Part shown: in pieces, positions 41,582 through 49,901 of the stretch | Position numbering within the stretch: position 1 is the first letter of the stretch | Layout of the letters: every line of letters begins with the position of its first letter | Assembly (NCBI RefSeq): GCF_001905445.1 | Contig: NZ_LIVQ01000005.1 | Location: 248,001-312,000 of the forward strand | Length of the DNA stretch: 64,000 nucleotides | Reading direction: 5' to 3' | From: Streptomyces sp. CB00455 | Lineage (GTDB): Bacteria > Actinomycetota > Actinomycetes > Streptomycetales > Streptomycetaceae | Program-made: the position numbers and the translations under genes | Notes under the pieces: model-generated | What the model was told of the DNA's origin: nothing | Databases searched by the model: none | The model's input: only the letters and a program-made list of their open reading frames with translations

Positions 41582-42352
41582 TCAGGCGTCCGGGCGTCCG
41601 CCGTGGGGCGGGAAGAGCCCCCGGAAGTACGTCCAGCTGGTCTCGTTCGGCTCCGTCCACCGGTCCGGGGCGTGGGCGAATTCGGGGTGGTTCGCGGCGA
41701 TGTGGGCGCGGGTGCGCTCCGGGACCTCCGCGTAGGAGCCGAGCTTGCGGCCGCGGCAGTGGAAGGTCAGGCCGCCGGGGCGGCGGCCCTGTGCCATCCA
41801 GGGCAGCCAGGGCGACATCCGGGTCCAGGACATCGTCGCGGGGACGCTGGGCGCGTCGGTGGTGAGGGCGGTCGCGGGGGCGAAGAACTGGAAGAGTTCC
41901 AGTGCCCGGTAGGTGTCGTCGGCGGAGTGGGCCGGGTAGTCGGCGACCGGCAGCGGCGAGGGGTAGGCGAGCGGGATCTCCAGGCTGAAGCAGACCTGGT
42001 CGCCCAGGTCCGTCACGGGGACCGGGAACGGCCGCCAGACCTGGCCCGCGGGGTCGTTCCACACGTGGACGACCGGTTCGTCCTGCCAGGTCTCCAGGAT
42101 CTCCCGGGTGCGCGGATCGAGGTAGAAGGCGGCCTCCCTGGACAGCAGCCGGTATCCGCCGTCCTCCCCGTCCGCGGCGAGCCGGGCGACGTTGACCCCC
42201 TCGAAGCCGAACAGGCGCTGGTAGGGCTCCCCGGGGGCCCAGGAGTGGATGTCGCCGGTCCACCAGAAGGTCACTTCCCCGCCGTCGAGCGAGGCGCGGG
42301 TGCGGGCGAAGGCGTGCAGCAGCTCGGCGGGGCTCAGGGCGGGTGGTGTCAT
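41582..42352 (-). CDS. DUF1838-family protein
   Basis: A 256-residue protein with the features of DUF1838 proteins: GGEVTFWWTGDIHSWAPGEP near the start, FGFEGVNVARL, EPVVHVWNDP, FSLEIPLAYPSPLPVADYP and FHCRGRKLGSY. The fold is probably beta-rich and related to lipocalin-like proteins; the function is unknown. There is no signal peptide. ATG 42352 lacks a strong ribosome site. It is divergent from the ECF sigma gene and upstream of the secreted protease on the same strand. Confidence 0.8.
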   Translation of the reverse strand: MTPPALSPAELLHAFARTRASLDGGEVTFWWTGDIHSWAPGEPYQRLFGFEGVNVARLAADGEDGGYRLLSREAAFYLDPRTREILETWQDEPVVHVWNDPAGQVWRPFPVPVTDLGDQVCFSLEIPLAYPSPLPVADYPAHSADDTYRALELFQFFAPATALTTDAPSVPATMSWTRMSPWLPWMAQGRRPGGLTFHCRGRKLGSYAEVPERTRAHIAANHPEFAHAPDRWTEPNETSWTYFRGLFPPHGGRPDA

Positions 42353-42530
42353 GGGTCGTACTGTGCGCGGTCGCCGCCGGGACCGGCAAGCGGGCGCACG
42401 GACAACCCCGGCTCCGTCGCGGCGGGTTCGCACCGGGCGGCCCCCCGGCTCCGGGCCCCCCGGGCTGCGGAGGCCGGGTTGACGGGGGCGGCCCCACCGG
42501 CCACGGTGGCCGCCATGCGGAACGAACCGC

Positions 42531-42548
42531 GCCGGGTCCGGACCCGGC
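42531..42548. promoter_or_regulatory. Perfect 18-bp palindrome between divergent genes
   Basis: GCCGGGTCCGGACCCGGC is a perfect palindrome in the 307-bp gap between the DUF1838 gene and the ECF sigma gene, about 110 bp before the sigma start. It could be an operator or a hairpin. No clear ECF promoter was recognised in this gap. Confidence 0.5.
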
Positions 42549-42659
42549 CGCGCCGCGCCGCGCCCGTGAGGGCGAGGTGACCTACGCCACGTGAACCGGA
42601 CGGCTCCGGGCCGCGTGTTCCGACCGCACCAGGCAGGCGAGGAAGACGGAGAGGGTGAG

Positions 42660-43265
42660 ATGGCCGGACCACTGTGGCCCCGCACTCGGCGGGGCTCGAC
42701 CGATGAGGCGCTGATCAAGTCGGTGTACGAGGAGCACGGCCACGCCCTGCTCGCGTACGCCACCCGGCTGACCGGGGACCGGGCCGCCGCCGAGGACGTC
42801 GTCCAGGAGACGCTCATCCGGGCCTGGCGGCACTCCGAGGTCCTGGTCAACGGAAAGGGCTCGGTGCGCGGCTGGCTGCTGACGGTGGCCCGCAACATCA
42901 TCACCGACCGGTACCGGGCCCGGGCCGCCCGGCCGCCGGAGGTCTCCGGTGCCGCGGCCGCTCCACCAGTGGAGGCGGACCACGCCGACTCGGTGGTGGA
43001 CGCGATGACGGTCCTCGGCGCACTCGACCAGCTGTCGCCGGAACACCGCGACGTGCTCAAGGAGTTGTACTACCGCCAGCTCAGCGTCGCCGAGGCCGCG
43101 GACAGCCTCGGTATCCCGGCGGGCACGGTCAAATCGCGTTCGCACTACGCCCTCAAGGCACTGCGCGACGTCTTCCGGGACAACAGCTTCAAGGACAACG
43201 GCAACGGCAGACGATCGGGCAGGCCACCCCAGCAGCCCGCCGGACTGCGTGAGGTGGTGGCATGA
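42660..43265 (+). CDS. ECF-type RNA polymerase sigma factor
   Basis: A 201-residue extracytoplasmic-function sigma factor. Region 2 is at residues about 20-90 (IKSVYEEHGHALLAYATRLT, EDVVQETLIRAWRH, GWLLTVARNIITDRYRARAA). Region 4 is at about 115-170 (LDQLSPEHRDVLKELYYRQL, then AADSLGIPAGTVKSRSHYAL). It resembles the SigL/SigK-like ECF group paired with zinc anti-sigma factors. ATG 42660 follows GGAGAGGGTGAG. The stop overlaps the anti-sigma start by ATGA, so the two are made together and the sigma factor is held inactive until a signal releases it. Confidence 0.95.
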   Translation: MAGPLWPRTRRGSTDEALIKSVYEEHGHALLAYATRLTGDRAAAEDVVQETLIRAWRHSEVLVNGKGSVRGWLLTVARNIITDRYRARAARPPEVSGAAAAPPVEADHADSVVDAMTVLGALDQLSPEHRDVLKELYYRQLSVAEAADSLGIPAGTVKSRSHYALKALRDVFRDNSFKDNGNGRRSGRPPQQPAGLREVVA

Positions 43266-43981
43266 ACCGGCAGCGGCACGAGGAGGAACAGCTCGGCCCG
43301 TACGTGCTCGGCGTCCTGACCGAGGAGGAGGTCCGCCGGGTCGAGGAACACATGAGCGGCTGCGTGCAGTGCCGACAGGAGGTGGCAGCGTTGCGGGAGA
43401 TGAAGGCGGCGCTGGGCGAGGTGCCCGAGGAGGCCTTCCTGGACGGACCGCCACAGGGCGGGGACCTGCTGCTCCAGCGCACGCTCCGGGAGATGCGCGG
43501 CGAGCGGGACGGCCGCCGGCGCCGCCGCCTCGCTCTGGCGGGGCTGGCCGCCGCGGCCTCGCTGGCAGCCGTGTTCTGGGGCGGGACCCAGCTCGGTTCC
43601 GCGGACCGGGGGCCGGTGGCCCTGCCGCCGCAGCCCTCGGCGACGGCGTCGCCTTCGCCGCTTCCGGCCGGGACCAGGGTGGTCTCGGCGACCGACCGGG
43701 CCACGGGCGCGCGGATGACCGTACAGCTGACCCCGGCCACCCGGTGGGTGAGGGTGCACGCGGCGGTCACCGGGGTCCCGCCCGGCGAGCGGTGCCGGCT
43801 GGTCGTCGTCTCCAGGGACGGGACGCGCTCCACCGCGGGCAGCTGGGTCGTCGCACATCAGGGCAACGGCGAGGGCAAGGGGGCCGCGCTGGACGGCTCG
43901 GCGGCGGTGGACCCGGCGGACGTCAGGGCGGTCCTGGTCGAGAACGAGGCGGGGCGGACGTTCGTTTCCGTACCCGTCTGA
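43262..43981 (+). CDS. Zinc-finger anti-sigma factor, membrane protein
   Basis: Partner of the preceding ECF sigma factor, 239 residues. The cytoplasmic ZAS domain has His30, Cys34 and Cys37 in EEHMSGCVQCRQE. A single membrane helix (LALAGLAAAASLAAVFWGG, about residues 88-106) follows a basic RRRRR stretch. The extracytoplasmic part (about 110-239) resembles the RskA/DUF2275-like sensor domain with TRWVRVHAAVTGVPPGERCR. The 3' end, including the stop codon, is duplicated immediately downstream. Confidence 0.92.
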   Translation: MNRQRHEEEQLGPYVLGVLTEEEVRRVEEHMSGCVQCRQEVAALREMKAALGEVPEEAFLDGPPQGGDLLLQRTLREMRGERDGRRRRRLALAGLAAAASLAAVFWGGTQLGSADRGPVALPPQPSATASPSPLPAGTRVVSATDRATGARMTVQLTPATRWVRVHAAVTGVPPGERCRLVVVSRDGTRSTAGSWVVAHQGNGEGKGAALDGSAAVDPADVRAVLVENEAGRTFVSVPV

Positions 43982-44036
43982 CGGGCCCGGCGGCGGCGAC
44001 GTTCGCTCCCGTACCCGTCTGACGGGCCCGGCGGCG
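43957..44036. repeat. 41-bp tandem duplication spanning the anti-sigma stop codon
   Basis: The sequence starting GACGTTCGTTTCCGTACCCG at 43957 recurs at 43998 with only two substitutions over about 39 bases, so the last codons and stop of the anti-sigma gene are present twice. The second copy lies outside the coding frame, after the first stop. It is a recent slippage duplication. Confidence 0.85.
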
Positions 44037-44139
44037 GGCGTCCGGCCCCGCCTCGGGGCGGCGCCTGACCCGACCCGGCCCCTTCCGTGGGATCCCGCGG
44101 CCGCCCGCGGGCGGCCGCGGCAGTCCGCGCCGGGTCGGG

Positions 44140-45384
44140 TCAGGCGAGCCGGACCGGGAGGTCGAACAGGTCGTTCTGGGTGAGGATCGGCTTGTTGCGC
44201 AGTTCCCCGGGGGCGACGGCCAGGGTCAGGTCCGGGAAGCGCGCGTACAGGGCGGGGAGGGCGACGAGCGCCTCCAGGCGGGAGAGGGCCGCGCCGGGGC
44301 ACACGTGCGGGCCGTGGCCGAAGGAGATGTGGCGGTTCGGCGTGCGGGTGACGTCGAACCGCCCGGCCGTCTCGCCGTGCTGCTCCTCGTCGCGCCCGAT
44401 GGCGCCGAAGGACACGATGAGCCCCTCGCCGGCGGGCAGGACGCGGTCACCCACCTCGATGTCCTCGGCCGCGAAGCGGATCAGGACGTGCGAGGTCGGG
44501 GTGGACCAGCGCAGCGTCTCCTCGATGACGTTCTCCCACGGGACCTCGCCCTTGAGGACGAGGGCGCGCTGCTCGGGGTGGGTCTCCAGAGCGACGACCG
44601 CGTTGACGATCAGGCTGATGGTGGTCTCGTGACCAGCCGCGACCATCAGCTGGAGGGTATTGGTGATCTCCTCCGTGGTGAGGTGGTCACCGTCCTGGGA
44701 GGCGGCGATGAGGGCGCTGGTGAGGTCGTCGCCCGGCTCCTGCCGCTTGGACTCCACGATGCGCGAGAACAGCGCGCCGAGGTCCGCCATCATCTGCGGC
44801 ACCTCCTCGGGGAGGGTCTGCGTCGAGAAGAACTTCTCGAACAGTGCCTTCAGCCGGGGGTGTTCGACGGCGTCCACGCCCATCAGCTCGCTGATGACGT
44901 TCATCGGCAGCGGGTAGGCGAACCGGGCCTTGAGGTCGACGCTCTCGCCGGCCGGGACCTCGGCCAGCCGGTCGAGCATGCCGGTGGTCAGCGCCTCGAT
45001 GCCGGCGCGCAGCTTCTCGACCCGGCGGACCGTCAGGGCCTGCGCGACCAGGGTGCGCAGCCGCCGGTGCTCGTCCCCGTCGACGGTCAGCATGGAGCGG
45101 CCGGGATTGGCGAGCCCGATCAGCGGCCAGTCCAGGGGGATCTCGCCGCGCTGCCAGGCACCCCACACGTTGATGTCCTTGACGACCCGGGAGTCGGTCA
45201 GGAGCTTGCGGGCCTCGGCGTGCCGGGTGACGGCGTACACGCCGACCCCGCCCGGCAGCACGACCCGTACGAGCGGACCCGCGGCGCGCAGGGCCGCGCT
45301 CTCGGCGTCGAGGTCGGCGACGAAGGGGTCCAGCGTGATGGCGGCCGGGCCGTGGGGGCCCGTGTGGTCGACGGGGCACGTCAT
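44140..45384 (-). CDS. Cytochrome P450, conservon-associated, CYP154-like
   Basis: Last gene of the conservon operon, 414 residues. All P450 landmarks are intact: the I-helix oxygen-activation motif AAGHETTIS (249-257), the K-helix ETLR at 289-292 and the heme loop FGHGPHVCPGAALSRLE with Cys362. In S. coelicolor several conservons end with P450s of families CYP154 and CYP157 in tandem; this one looks like the CYP154 partner because it keeps ExxR. It overlaps the preceding P450 gene by ATGA. The natural substrate of conservon P450s is unknown; electrons could come from a ferredoxin reductase such as the one at 32948. Confidence 0.92.
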   Translation of the reverse strand: MTCPVDHTGPHGPAAITLDPFVADLDAESAALRAAGPLVRVVLPGGVGVYAVTRHAEARKLLTDSRVVKDINVWGAWQRGEIPLDWPLIGLANPGRSMLTVDGDEHRRLRTLVAQALTVRRVEKLRAGIEALTTGMLDRLAEVPAGESVDLKARFAYPLPMNVISELMGVDAVEHPRLKALFEKFFSTQTLPEEVPQMMADLGALFSRIVESKRQEPGDDLTSALIAASQDGDHLTTEEITNTLQLMVAAGHETTISLIVNAVVALETHPEQRALVLKGEVPWENVIEETLRWSTPTSHVLIRFAAEDIEVGDRVLPAGEGLIVSFGAIGRDEEQHGETAGRFDVTRTPNRHISFGHGPHVCPGAALSRLEALVALPALYARFPDLTLAVAPGELRNKPILTQNDLFDLPVRLA

Positions 45385-46619
45385 CTGATGGCTCCAAGGG
45401 CAGGGGTCGGGGTGTAGGTGACGGGCAGCTCGGTCAGGCCGCGCAGCCAGGGCGACGGCCGCCGGGTCAGCGCGGAGGCGGGTACGGCGAGGTCCACGTC
45501 GGGCAGCCGGTCCAGGAGGACCTCGATGCCGGTGCGCGCGATGACCTCGGCGACCTCCTGGGCGGGGAAGGGACACCGGTGGTCGCCGTGGCCGAAGGAG
45601 AAGAAGGCGTTGTTGCCGCCCGTCAGCGCACCCGCGTCGGTGCGGACGTGCGGGTCGGAGTTGGCGGCGGCGAGGCCGAGCAGGACCAGGTCGCCGCCGG
45701 CGATGCGGCGGCCGCCGAGGTTGGTGTCGCGCGAGGTCCACCGGCCGGCCACGTTCTGGGTGGGCGTGTCCTCCCACAGCACCTCGTTCATGGCCTCGCC
45801 GACGCTGTGGCGGCCGCCGGCGAGGGAGGCCGCGAAGCGGTCGTCGGTGAGCATGAGGCGCAGCGAGTTGCCGATCCAGTCGGCGGTGGGCTGGTGGCCG
45901 GCGGCCATCATGACCATGAGGTCCTGGGCGATCTCGTCCAGCGTGAAGCCGGCCGTGTTGGCGAGCATCCGGGAGGCGACGTCGGGGCCGGGCTCCGCCT
46001 GCTTGGCGGTGAGCAGCCCGTACATGGACTCGCCGAGGTGGCGCTGCCCGTCGAGGGCGCCCTCCCGCCCGTTGATCATGTCGTTCATGGCGGTGACGAG
46101 GCCGGGGCCCTGGGCGTCGGAAAAGCCGTAGAGGCGGGCCAGGACGCGCAGGGGCAGCAGCATCGCGTACTCGGCGACGATGTCGCAGGAGTTCCTGCCG
46201 CAGAACCGGTCGATCAGCTCGTCGGCGAACCGTTCGGCGTGGCCCCTGAGTTCGAAGGGGTCGACCGACTCCAGCGCGTCGGAGATGACCGCGACCCGCT
46301 CGCGGTGGCGTTCCCCGACGGTGTAGAGGATGGACGGCTGCTTGCGGCCGATCATGGGGAGCAGCGGCCAGTCGGCGGGGATGCGGTCCCACTGGTTCCA
46401 CAGGTCGGAATCACGCGAGAAGAGCACGGGGTCGCTGGTGACCTGGTGCAGTTCGCGGTAGCCGAGGACCAGCCACGCCGGTATCCCGCCGTCGAGGACG
46501 ACCGGGGCCACGGCGCCGTGTTCGCGCCGCATCTCGCGGTACAGGGCGACGGGGTCGGTCTGGAACCGGGGGCCGCCGAGGGGGACGGGCTCGGGGTCGT
46601 GGGCGGCGGGGCAGGTCAC
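45381..46619 (-). CDS. Cytochrome P450 lacking the ExxR motif, CYP157-like
   Basis: A 412-residue P450 in the conservon operon. The heme loop FSFGHGDHRCPF with Cys349 is intact. The K-helix that normally reads ExxR is EVLW (279-282), and the I-helix reads MMAAGHQPTADW. Loss of the K-helix arginine is the known oddity of the CYP157 family, so the change is probably ancestral and not a mutation in this strain. CYP157 genes pair with CYP154 genes in conservons, as here. It overlaps both neighbours by four bases. Whether such P450s are catalytic monooxygenases is unclear. Confidence 0.9.
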   Translation of the reverse strand: MTCPAAHDPEPVPLGGPRFQTDPVALYREMRREHGAVAPVVLDGGIPAWLVLGYRELHQVTSDPVLFSRDSDLWNQWDRIPADWPLLPMIGRKQPSILYTVGERHRERVAVISDALESVDPFELRGHAERFADELIDRFCGRNSCDIVAEYAMLLPLRVLARLYGFSDAQGPGLVTAMNDMINGREGALDGQRHLGESMYGLLTAKQAEPGPDVASRMLANTAGFTLDEIAQDLMVMMAAGHQPTADWIGNSLRLMLTDDRFAASLAGGRHSVGEAMNEVLWEDTPTQNVAGRWTSRDTNLGGRRIAGGDLVLLGLAAANSDPHVRTDAGALTGGNNAFFSFGHGDHRCPFPAQEVAEVIARTGIEVLLDRLPDVDLAVPASALTRRPSPWLRGLTELPVTYTPTPALGAIR

Positions 46620-47242
46620 GGGGTGGGCTCCGGGGTCTTCGGCTGGTGGCTCGAAACGGCCGTCTGGAGGTGCTGGACGAGGGAGATCAGGACGTGCTTG
46701 CTGGACTCGCGGGAGCGGGCGTCGCAGAACACGAGCGGAACCTCGGGCGGCAGGTCGAGGGCCTGGCGGACCTGTTCCCGGGTGTGTGCGGGGCCACCGA
46801 AGTCGTTGCAGGCGACGACGAAGGGGGTGCCGTGGTGTTCCAGCCGGTCGATGGCGTACCAGGACTCGGCGAGGCGCCGGGTGTCGACGAGCACGACGGC
46901 GCCGAGGGTGCCGGAGAAGAGCCGGTCCCAGAGGAACCAGAACCGCTCCTGGCCGGGGGCGCCGAAGAGGTAGAGCACGTTGTGCGCGTCGAGGGTGATG
47001 CGGCCGAAGTCGAAGGCGACGGTGGTGGCGGTCTTCGAGGCGATGCCGTCGGTGTGGTCGACGCCCTCACCCGCCTTGGTCATCGTCTCTTCGGTGTTCA
47101 GCGGGCGGATCTCGCTGACCGAGCGGACCATCGTGGTCTTGCCGACGCCGAAACCGCCCACGATGACGATCTTCAGACCGTTGTCGGCGGTGCTGTGCAG
47201 GGTCTGGCGGGTTTCGCTCTGGTCAGAGGTTGCGGAGTCCAA
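46616..47242 (-). CDS. Conservon GTPase (CvnD-like)
   Basis: A 208-residue Ras-like small GTP-binding protein. G1 is GGFGVGKTT (residues 29-37), G3 is LFGAPGQERFWFLWDRL and a modified G4 is VACNDFGG, where N and D of NKxD remain. In conservons this GTPase works with the kinase-like CvnA, roadblock CvnB and DUF742 CvnC at the membrane in a way compared to a eukaryotic receptor/G-protein module. It overlaps the CvnC gene by 20 bp and the next P450 gene by 4 bp. Confidence 0.95.
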   Translation of the reverse strand: MDSATSDQSETRQTLHSTADNGLKIVIVGGFGVGKTTMVRSVSEIRPLNTEETMTKAGEGVDHTDGIASKTATTVAFDFGRITLDAHNVLYLFGAPGQERFWFLWDRLFSGTLGAVVLVDTRRLAESWYAIDRLEHHGTPFVVACNDFGGPAHTREQVRQALDLPPEVPLVFCDARSRESSKHVLISLVQHLQTAVSSHQPKTPEPTP

Positions 47243-47582
47243 CGAGCACCTGCTCCAGGATGTCGGGGTCGGGAAGGAGGTACGTCGAACGCGGGTGCCG
47301 GGCGCTGATCCGCCCGGTACCGAGCAGGTCGGCGAGGAGGATCCGGACGATCGACACCGGCAGGCCCAGCTCGGCCGCGATCTCCACGACCGCCGTCGGG
47401 TACTGGCACATGCGCAGGATCGCCGCGTGCTCCGACTGCATGCCGGGGACCGGGTCGCATTCGGTGACGATCAGCGTGACGAGGTCGAAGGCGTCGGAGC
47501 CCGCGCGGCTGCGGCCGCCGGTGAGGGTGTAGAGCCGGTCCGGGGAGTCGTCCCGGCCCGGCCGGTGCGTACTCCTGCTCAT
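47223..47582 (-). CDS. Conservon DUF742 protein (CvnC-like)
   Basis: A 119-residue DUF742 protein. Signature parts are RLYTLTGGRSRAGSDAFDLV, QSEHAAILRMCQYPTAVVEI and the winged-helix-like AAELGLPVSIVRILLADLLG. The role within the conservon is as a partner of the GTPase and roadblock protein; the biochemical activity is not established. The stop lies 20 bp inside the GTPase gene, and its start overlaps the roadblock gene stop by ATGA. Confidence 0.95.
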   Translation of the reverse strand: MSRSTHRPGRDDSPDRLYTLTGGRSRAGSDAFDLVTLIVTECDPVPGMQSEHAAILRMCQYPTAVVEIAAELGLPVSIVRILLADLLGTGRISARHPRSTYLLPDPDILEQVLVGLRNL

Positions 47583-47980
47583 CCCCGGGGCCGGGCGACG
47601 AGGTGCTCGCCGAGCTGCTCGACCAGTTCGGCCATGTTGTGCCCGACGAGTCCCGCGTCGGCGTCCTCGGCGGCGACGAGCGCGAGGTGCGCTCCCTCAC
47701 CGGCCTCGACGATGAAGAGGATGCCGCCGTAGAACTCGGCCATGGCGGAGCGGACTCCGCCGGTTCCGTCGCCGAACTCGATGGACGCGCCGTGCGAGAG
47801 GCTCTGGATGCCGGCGGCGATGGCGGCGAGCTGGTCGGCCTGGTCGACGGAGAGCTCGGGCGTGCGGCACAGCTTGAGGCCGTCACGGGAGAGCACGAGG
47901 CCGTGCCGGGCGCCGGGGGTGCGCTCCAGGAGTCCTTCCAGGAGCCAGCTGAGCGTCTCGTCGGTGGTGGAGCCGGTCAT
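47579..47980 (-). CDS. Roadblock/LC7-domain protein (CvnB-like)
   Basis: A 133-residue roadblock/LC7 protein: LSWLLEGLLERTPGARHGLV, then SVDQADQLAAIAAGIQSLSH and ILFIVEAGEGAHLALVAAED. Related proteins (MglB) are GTPase-activating partners of small GTPases, and in conservons the roadblock protein is thought to regulate CvnD. It overlaps CvnA upstream and CvnC downstream by ATGA in each case. Confidence 0.95.
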   Translation of the reverse strand: MTGSTTDETLSWLLEGLLERTPGARHGLVLSRDGLKLCRTPELSVDQADQLAAIAAGIQSLSHGASIEFGDGTGGVRSAMAEFYGGILFIVEAGEGAHLALVAAEDADAGLVGHNMAELVEQLGEHLVARPRG

Positions 47981-49575
47981 TCCGTTTCGCCTTCCGGGTG
48001 CGGGGGGTTCGTGGGCTGCGCCGAGGTGCCGCGCACGGCCTGGCGGAAGCTGCCGAAGCGGGCGGCCGACCGGGACGCGCCGCTGGGGTCGGTGGTGGCG
48101 CGGGGCGCCGAGGCGGAGTCGGGGCCCTCGGGGTGGGCGGCGGCCAGGGTCCGGCCGCGCCGCCGCTGGGGCAGCCCGCTTTCGCCGATGACGGGCACCG
48201 GATGCTGTCCGGTGGACTCCGCGTCGTGGGCGGGGGGTCGGCCCCGGGAGGCGGTGGTCTCCGCCCGTCCGTGCGTACGGCCGCGGGCGGGCCCGGCGTC
48301 CCGCGGATCGGCGGGGGTGACGTGGGCGGTACCGGGCTCGGGGGCGCGCTGCTCGGCCTCCGCCGCGGGGGCGGGCGCGGGCGCGGGGGCGGGCGCGGGG
48401 TCGGGGGCGCCCTCGGGGACGGACGGGGTCTCGGCGCCGGGCGCGGTCTCCGCCGGGGTACGGCTGATCAGGTCCTGCGGCAGCATCATCAAGGCGCCCG
48501 TGCCACCGCGCGCCGAGGGGCGGAAGGAGACGGTCAGGCCGTGCTTGCGGGCGAGGCGGCCGACGACGGCGAGACCCAGACGGGTACCGGAGAGCCCGGC
48601 GAGGTCCAGGGACTCGGCGCTCACGGCCTGTTCGGCGCGGCGCAGCTGCACCTCGCTCATCACCAGTCCGCTGTCCTCGACGGTGATGATGATCCCGGCC
48701 GGCACCTCCTCCACGTAGACGTGGACCTCGGCGGTCGGCGGAGAGAAGTTCGCCGCGTTGTCGAGGAGTTCGGCCAGGGCGTGCATGACGCCCTCGGCGG
48801 CGTGTCCGGCGACGGCGGCGTCACTGGTGGAGTGCAGCCGGACCCGCTGGTAGCCGCCGATGCGGCCCATCGCCCCGCGCAGGATCGATTCCATGACGAT
48901 GGGCTTCGCCCACCGGCGGCCCGACCGGGCGCCGGTGAGCACGGCGATGGAGTCGGCGAGGCGGCTCGCCTGGGCGGTGCGGTGGTCGAGGTGGAGCAGG
49001 TCGCCGAGGACGTCCTCGTCGGCGTGCCGGTGCTCCATGTCCCGCAGGTCGGCGAGCATTCCGGTGGCGAGGGCCTGCATCCGGCCCGCCGCGTTGGCCG
49101 CGGCGGCCATGGCGGCGGCCCGTCCCGACTCGGCGCGCCGCAGCTCGTTGCCGAGCCGCTCGCGAGCTGCGGTCTGGGCGGCGGCCAACCGGTCCAGTTC
49201 CGCTGCGTGTGCGGTGACCAGGCCCTGGAGCTCGGTCGTGTGGTCCGCGTTCAGGCGGCTGCGCTCGGCGGTGTGGGCGGCCGCGTCGCGGGCCGCGTCG
49301 GCGGTCAGCCGGGCGATGTGCGCGTCACGGGAGGCCAGTTCACCGGCGAGCCCGGCGATCCGGCCGCGCAGCAGCCGCGCCGTACGAGCCGTCCACGTCA
49401 CGGCGAAAGCCGCGATGGCGAGCAGCAGCACGCCCGCGCCGGCGAACCAGCCGAGGGGGAGCCGGATGGACGACGGGGCCGCGGCCACCGCCGCCGTGGA
49501 GAGTGCGCCACCGACCACTGCGGTGATCAGCAGGGCGAGCACGGAAGGGCGCAGGGGGGAGGGCGACGCCGTCAT
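47977..49575 (-). CDS. Conservon sensor-kinase-like protein (CvnA-like)
   Basis: The 532-residue membrane component of the conservon. Two membrane helices near residues 10-60 (SVLALLITAVVGGALSTAAV and GAGVLLLAIAAFAVTW) are followed by a coiled coil and by the ATPase part: LAELLDNAANFSPPTAEVHV (N box), VEDSGLVMSE (G1-like) and LGLAVVGRLARKHGLTVSF. A typical phosphoacceptor histidine is not obvious; DLLHLDHRTAQASRLADSI occupies that position. The C-terminal about 170 residues are proline/alanine-rich and disordered, with a PAPAPAPAPAP stretch. ATG 49575 has GAGG upstream. Confidence 0.94.
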   Translation of the reverse strand: MTASPSPLRPSVLALLITAVVGGALSTAAVAAAPSSIRLPLGWFAGAGVLLLAIAAFAVTWTARTARLLRGRIAGLAGELASRDAHIARLTADAARDAAAHTAERSRLNADHTTELQGLVTAHAAELDRLAAAQTAARERLGNELRRAESGRAAAMAAAANAAGRMQALATGMLADLRDMEHRHADEDVLGDLLHLDHRTAQASRLADSIAVLTGARSGRRWAKPIVMESILRGAMGRIGGYQRVRLHSTSDAAVAGHAAEGVMHALAELLDNAANFSPPTAEVHVYVEEVPAGIIITVEDSGLVMSEVQLRRAEQAVSAESLDLAGLSGTRLGLAVVGRLARKHGLTVSFRPSARGGTGALMMLPQDLISRTPAETAPGAETPSVPEGAPDPAPAPAPAPAPAAEAEQRAPEPGTAHVTPADPRDAGPARGRTHGRAETTASRGRPPAHDAESTGQHPVPVIGESGLPQRRRGRTLAAAHPEGPDSASAPRATTDPSGASRSAARFGSFRQAVRGTSAQPTNPPHPEGETE

Positions 49576-49901
49576 CAATCAAAGCCTCAAACCGGGCGTA
49601 AATGGAAGAGAGGGTTCCTGTGAGTAACGAGAGCTCACTATAGGAGAGTTACTGATCGTTTTGGAAAGTTCCTGGCGAATTTCACGCTCAGTAACGACCA
49701 TTACGGGGCGCTGCGAGAGGTTTTCGGGCTGATTGAGCACACTGGGCACAGGGACGGCCGCCCTTGGCGGAGGCGGAAGCGGAGAGCCCGGCAAGGTCGC
49801 TCACACGCGGACCGATCATCACATTGTCGTCCATGCCATCCTGTGACGTCACAACTCGCCGGACGGGATCGGCGGACGTCCGGGAAATATGGGGAAGGTC
49901 C
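49576..49901. promoter_or_regulatory. Divergent control region of the conservon and ATP-grasp operons
   Basis: A 326-bp region. On the minus strand TATAGT (49642-49637) is a good -10 for the conservon, with a leader of about 55 nt. Around it are AGTAAC boxes: 49623-49628, an inverted copy GTTACT at 49648-49653, and a third at 49690-49695. Nearer the ATP-grasp gene a perfect palindrome GTGACGTCAC lies at 49843-49852. The region is clearly less GC-rich than its surroundings. Confidence 0.6.

Noticed and set aside
39323..42580. 1085-codon plus-strand frame over the subtilisin gene
   Set aside because: Glycine/valine-rich antisense text of a subtilisin gene with an intact catalytic triad on the minus strand.
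47603..49623. Plus-strand frames opposite CvnA-C
   Set aside because: Antisense shadows of the conservon genes, which show domain motifs and four-base overlaps on the minus strand.
49636..49646. CACTATAGG resembling a phage T7 promoter core
   Set aside because: No T7-like polymerase or phage context exists and the match is partial; the reverse strand reads as an ordinary bacterial -10.
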